A stretch of 64,000 bases of DNA, taken from Dipteris shenzhenensis. Its lineage: Eukaryota > Polypodiophyta > Polypodiopsida > Gleicheniales. A program made the position numbers and the translations under genes. Below, piece by piece: positions 59,052-64,000 of this stretch. The number at the start of each line of letters is the position of its first letter. The stretch's first letter is position 1. The DNA is taken from the NCBI GenBank assembly GCA_047967505.1, contig CM106541.1; one strand, written 5' to 3'. The notes under the pieces were generated by a model that ran no database searches, was not told the origin of the DNA, and saw nothing but the letters and a program-made list of their open reading frames with translations.

Positions 59052-62000
59052 TTAATTCACTTTTACACTCATTTATACACACACATACACCCTAACGCCT
59101 CTCCATACAGTCATACAGTTTAGTTTTTTCTATTTTTTTCTTTATTAACTTTTATTACGAATTATTTAGAGCTTCAACCCCTTACACTTTTCCCCCCCCT
59201 TTCCCCCCCTGCCGCTCCCTCCTCCCCACACACACTCTCACTTCCATTCTATAGCATTTTCCCTATAATGCCAACTACTACACTTTCCTCCCTGCCCCCC
59301 GTCCCCCAATTTAATTTAATTACATTTTGTATATTCATGAATAAATTAGAAACAAACCCCCCCTTTTTCCTTTTCTCATAATGATGTTTTAATGAAAGTA
59401 GCTTGTTTTTTACCACCTCCATTATGCACTCTTACATAATTTACTAAACATTTTCTAGTAGTATGCTTTGGGTTTATAAGCATGCTATGCCCATGCACTC
59501 TAATGCACATACACTTATAAGCCTAACTCCTTTGTTGCTTTAGACATCCTTAGGGACAAACCCCCCCTCTTAAATTTTGTATCCCCCTTTAGTTTTTTCC
59601 TTTTTTATATTAAAACTCCCCTTAATATTCTCTGGTTTAACTAAATTTCCCTCTTTTAAACCCCCTTTAAAATGATGTTTTTAATTTTCAATTAACCCCT
59701 TTAATAAGGCCTTGTAATAATAATAAACCCCTTTAAAAGAAACTACCCTCTAACTTATGCTACCCAATCACCCCTCACCTTACCACCCACTAGCCCTAAC
59801 TACCCTTCCAACCCCTTGCCATGCCACCCAAACACAACTTTTCATTCCTCCGTGCCTTGCATAACTTCCCCTCCACATTTTGGCATAGCTCTTCTTGATC
59901 GCCGTTATATGTTGGCTTCATGTTAAAGTGCTTCTACATTCTTTCAAAGACTTTGTAGTCTTTCTAATTCTCTCTAGATGCAATCGATTTCCCCTCCTTC
60001 ATGGTTCTTCTCTGGTACTCCATTTCTCACTTTGACCTCGCCCCGTGCTCATCTACTTGTCTATGCCTCTACTGCCCTTTAGCTTACAAGATACTATAAT
60101 CTATGGGTTGAACTCGTGACTTGTTTTTTAATCTACGCTCTTCATTACTGGTGGCTGCCAACTATGGTTGCTACCTCTTGCTTGCTCTCTTCTTTCAAGC
60201 ATTGCTCCTTCAATGTCGTAATGGTGTCACCCTGCGAGTTTGCTTTTGACCACCTTCACCAGCTCTCCTTGCTCTTCACGGCTCCTTTTACAATCTTCTT
60301 TACATTTCTCTTTTCTACTTCGACCTATGCTACCATAGTTTCACGTGGTGGTGTTGGCATTTCTCTACTGTGTCCTTAGCCTCATTTGTGCCTCTAGCCT
60401 CCATGGCCCTTAGGCATCTCTTCTTCCGTACTTGCCAATTTCTTCCCGGCCCGTTACGTACTTGCTCTCCCAAAAGCTCCTCACTACCTTGATATTCTTA
60501 GCAAGCTTGATACACTATGGCAACCTCTCAGGTTGTCATCCTCACTGGCTATTCTACCCTTTCCTTGCTTGAAACATTTACTCTACTTCTTTTTTCACCT
60601 TGTTGACATTCGTCCTGTTTATCCCTTGCTCACACAGTTTCGACTCCTTCCTCATTAGGGGTCTTGGGGTGGCGTGTAGCTGCTCTCCTCCCCTTACAAA
60701 GATCATGTGGTTGCAAGTTGCATTCTATATTCCTTTGACATATTTCTTTTAGTAAGTTAAGCCTTCATGGGAACACTACCTTTGATATTCTGCTCGGAAG
60801 TGGCACTGTGCTTTTGCTAAACAAGAATCTGGTGAAGGCCACCACACAAAGCTACTATAGTGTTGGCCTTGCTCATTGGGGATTGGCCGAGGTCACCGTG
60901 ACCTATCCATACTCTTTATGCATTGTAGTCTCGGCTACATGAGAATTCAGGTTGTAATCTTTGTGCAACTCATCCCATGTTGAACATCATGACTTACTTG
61001 TAGGCATGATATTCCACAGCTAGCATGCTAACCAATTCACGCTTCTTTTGTAGATACACATTACTTAGTTGCAATGAATTTCATGATTCATAGCAACTCT
61101 TTGCAGGCAAAGTCATTTATTTTCATAGCTAACTAATTCTTTATTTAAGACCTTTTTAGTCCCTCATTTGTTTTTTGAAGCCTTCTTACCTACAACCTTT
61201 TCTTTTTTGACTTAATTAATTAATTAATTGTATCTTTTCCTTCTTAATTTTAGTTTTAGTTTTTTACCTTTAAACCCTTCCCATTTGTGACTTGGTCTCT
61301 CTGGCTTATAGCCATTTATTCTTTGTCCTTTAGATAATATATATGATTATTTACTTATTTGAGTTCTTTTAATTGATCTTTTAAAACTTAGTCCCCCTCA
61401 TAAATTTATCAAGATTTCCTTTTAAAATATTTTCGTGTTCCTTCATGTAATGTGCCTAGAGCTTGTGCTTTCCATTTTTTTCCATTATTACTTCAAATTA
61501 TTTATTGTAAGTTTTTACTTTATTCTTCCTTACTTAGGCTATTAGTTATGGATTTGCTTTATGCATAGTATGTATTATTGCATAGTATTTAATAATATTA
61601 TTAATTTAAAAAATTTTCTATTTCTTTTGCTTTAATAAATTTTTCTTTAAAAGAGTATGTAGACTTAACCCCTCATTTAACTCATTTAACTCAATTTTAG
61701 CGCAAAAGGGTATGGACTACCCCCCTCACCTAATAGTATTTCCATTAATTTGTTATAGGTCCTATCTAATTTTCTAGTCCCTACCTTTACCTTCTGCCAT
61801 TTAAGTTTTGTTTAAATGAAACCTTTCTTAATTATCATTTAAACAACCTAATTGATATATTCAAACTCAATAAATTTCTTTTATAAAAAATTATTTATTT
61901 GTCTAATTAATTTATTTAGATAATTTCTACCTCCCCTCACCATGTGGTCTTAGACTCCAAGTTGGGGATGGGCCACACACACACACACACATTTATACTT

Positions 62001-62092
62001 TCTGTCACATAAATACACTCACACACATACACATATACTTATCACACACACACACACACGCACACGTGCTACTTCAATATTTGAACACATAG

Positions 62093-62135
<43 letters not shown>

Positions 62136-62396
62136 CATGCACACCCACACATACTTTTCAACAAATGTTTCAAATGTCTTACTTTTTTACGTGGATGCAG
62201 GGAGTTATCTCATTGATGGATGACTGACACAATTTTTCAAGCCCCAGCTTATTTTGAATTCCATACTCTATAATGGTATAGTGATGAGCTTGTATGAATT
62301 CTCGTGAATCTATACCTATTCATATTCCTTCTCTTTAGCCATAAGATTATTTTAACATTTGTTTCTTATCTGGTATAGGAGGGACAGAGAGAGGGA

Positions 62397-62443
<47 letters not shown>

Positions 62444-62848
62444 GGGGAGGGGGGGGATTATATTTTGAATTGCTATTTCTTTTTGTTTGAGGGGAATAGG
62501 AGGCGAAGAGAGAGAGAGAGAGATTATAATTTTGAGATGCTATGTTTTTGAATATTTTGAGGCAGGTAGTAGAGAGAGAGCGAGAGAGAGAGAGAGAGAT
62601 GAAATTGATAATGTTTTGTTTCTTTATGTGGGGAATAATCTTTGTTTATTTGTTTTGGGGGAGAGAGAGAAGTAATCTATATATTTTGAAATAATATTTT
62701 GTTTGTTTGTGTGAGGGTGTAGGTTAAAGGAGAGAGGGGGAGGGAGACAAAACAGATAGGGAGATAAAGAGAGGGGAGGGAGAAGGACGGGGGGGGACAG
62801 GCAGAGAGGGGGGAGGGAAAAAGAGTTGGAGAGAGCTAGAGCGAGAGC

Positions 62849-62898
<50 letters not shown>

Positions 62899-63132
62899 AT
62901 GACAAAGAGAGAGAGAGAGAGAGAGAGAATTGTGAAGAATGATTACTATGTTTGTTTATGGGTGAAATAAGAGAGGAAGAGAGCTATTGTTAATCAAATG
63001 AAACAGACACGGACTATGGAGATGTAAAATGACAAATATCTAGGTAAGTTACAATCTGTTATACTCAAGAGCATCAAGGATGAGCATGGGGAATGAATTC
63101 CTCAGCTCTACAAAAAATATTCATGGATAACA

Positions 63133-63590
63133 ATGCAACCTGCTAATTGTGGGTGCTATGAAGTGGATCGGAAGGATGTAATGGACATATCCAAACATTG
63201 GAAGGGGAGGATAATGGATTTTGAGATGTCTCCCAATAGCAAAACATTAACAAAGGTATATATTCAGCACTTCTTTACCCATACATACATATATGTGCAT
63301 CCACATATAGGCCTTCTATATCATAGACCCAATTGTAAGTATTCCAAAGTGTACTAGTGTCATGCTTCAAGGTATTTGCATTTGTTTGGTGTCTATCTTA
63401 TGTCTTGTATTTGTTTTACAAATTTGTATCCATCTACTTACAAAGAATGGGAGCTTGTAACATGCATTTGCATGTCCTCCATGCTAAGATTGGGACTCTT
63501 CAGTATGAAGGTTGCACACAATCAGAATTGAAAAAGAATGGGACCTTCTTTTATGAGTCAGTGTTTGTAGTTCCGGATCAAGAAGGCTAG
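63133..63590 (+). pseudogene. Unrecognised frames in C2 (same as C1 and C3)
   Basis: Two adjacent frames (63133-63357, 63357-63590) correspond to 47452-47909. Amino-acid differences from C1 include several non-conservative ones, as expected for neutral drift. Confidence 0.3.
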
Positions 63591-63609
63591 TATGGAAGAT
63601 TAGAATTGC

Positions 63610-64000
63610 TTCCCTTGTCTTTTTTGTTGAAAAGGGCTTTTGTCATGGTGTCTGAACTCGCATCCAAAACCAAGCTTAATGGACATCACCTTAAGGATGA
63701 ACATCTAACTAATCCGATCCATGCTTTCTCAAGATCCAAGTTTAGCGACATAGACTTTTGATTTGGATGTGACTACACAATCGATTGCGAGACGCTGTAA
63801 TTTGTAATTTTGTATGCACGCTATAGCATTCAACATTGTGTGGGGGCACAAGTCTCTAGGTTGCAATCAATTAATTCACTGAGGAATAACTCCCTGATTC
63901 ATTGAGCAAGGGAGATTCCCTAATCTGAAGCAAATGTCTGAAAGTGATGTAAGGACCTTGCCACATAGCATAGCTGATCTAGTAGTATTCAAAGAAGTGC
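63610..64000 (-). pseudogene. LINE reverse-transcriptase remnant in C2
   Basis: Duplicate of 47940-48330: on the minus strand VHFFEYY near the window edge, then a stop, AMWQGPYITFRHLLQI, and finally the decayed RT block. The stop codons coincide with those in C1, so the LINE was already dead when family C was copied. Confidence 0.5.

Larger units (their letters stand above)
59001..64000 (+). repeat. ~5-kb dispersed repeat family C, copy C2 (runs off the window)
   Basis: Direct copy of 43366-48330, same order throughout. It starts at CCTCCAAATTGGGGGTGGGCC, precisely where C1 has CCTCCAGGTTGGGGGTGGGCC. It differs by an extra ~60 bases with a GA tract near 62520-62580, longer G run at 62434, and shorter or longer CA and GA tracts. 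It joins the proline-rich tail of the DUF4283-like gene. Confidence 0.85.

Overview
This window reads as nuclear DNA of a land plant with a large, repeat-rich genome. The evidence is two Ty1/Copia elements with the plant initiator-tRNA-Met type primer site, a CACTA-type transposon with spliced TNP2/DUF4218/DUF4216 coding, LINE remnants, long GA/GT/CA microsatellites, and one ordinary plant gene, a BYPASS1-like (BPS1) protein. A fern or other non-seed plant would fit, but the sequence alone does not prove the lineage. There is no sign of prokaryotic organisation, and I see no rRNA, tRNA or CRISPR array.

Layout: 1-893 (minus) is the only apparently intact gene, an uninterrupted BPS1-like reading frame cut by the window edge. 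1547-4440 is a dispersed repeat (family A/B; further copies at 30.8, 32.9, 37.1, 39.1 and 48.5 kb). 4560-18612 is an array of degenerate ~180-bp tandem units, split by two related Copia elements (5756-11289, TSD CTAGG; 12400-18474, TSD TGGGC). The second Copia carries two copies of a ~247-bp MITE; a third MITE copy lies at 49314. 19803-21472 is repeat family D (second copy at 50948). 21.8-29.5 kb is a decayed CACTA-like element with divergent genes and four clusters of a short TAGACG/CGTCTA motif. 29.64-30.84 kb is a decayed coiled-coil plus protein-kinase gene. 36041-40735 is a ~2-kb higher-order tandem repeat made from pieces of the other families. 43366-48330 and 59001-64000 are direct copies of a ~5-kb repeat (family C; partial third copy at 22462). 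52.6-55.1 kb is purine-rich low-complexity DNA with a LINE scrap, and 57.6-58.3 kb holds a decayed DUF4283/zinc-knuckle-like ORF.

Apart from the BPS1-like gene nothing here looks functional. The mobile genes share one style of decay: nonsense codons at CAG (to TAG), with CGA (to TGA) also common where the original codon has to be inferred. That is what long-term cytosine methylation would leave. The most interesting items are the MITE family with three perfect 8-bp target duplications checked against empty sites inside this window, the CACTA-like element with its motif lattice, the nested history of the ~180-bp array, and the composite 2-kb tandem repeat. I found no convincing undescribed biochemical system.
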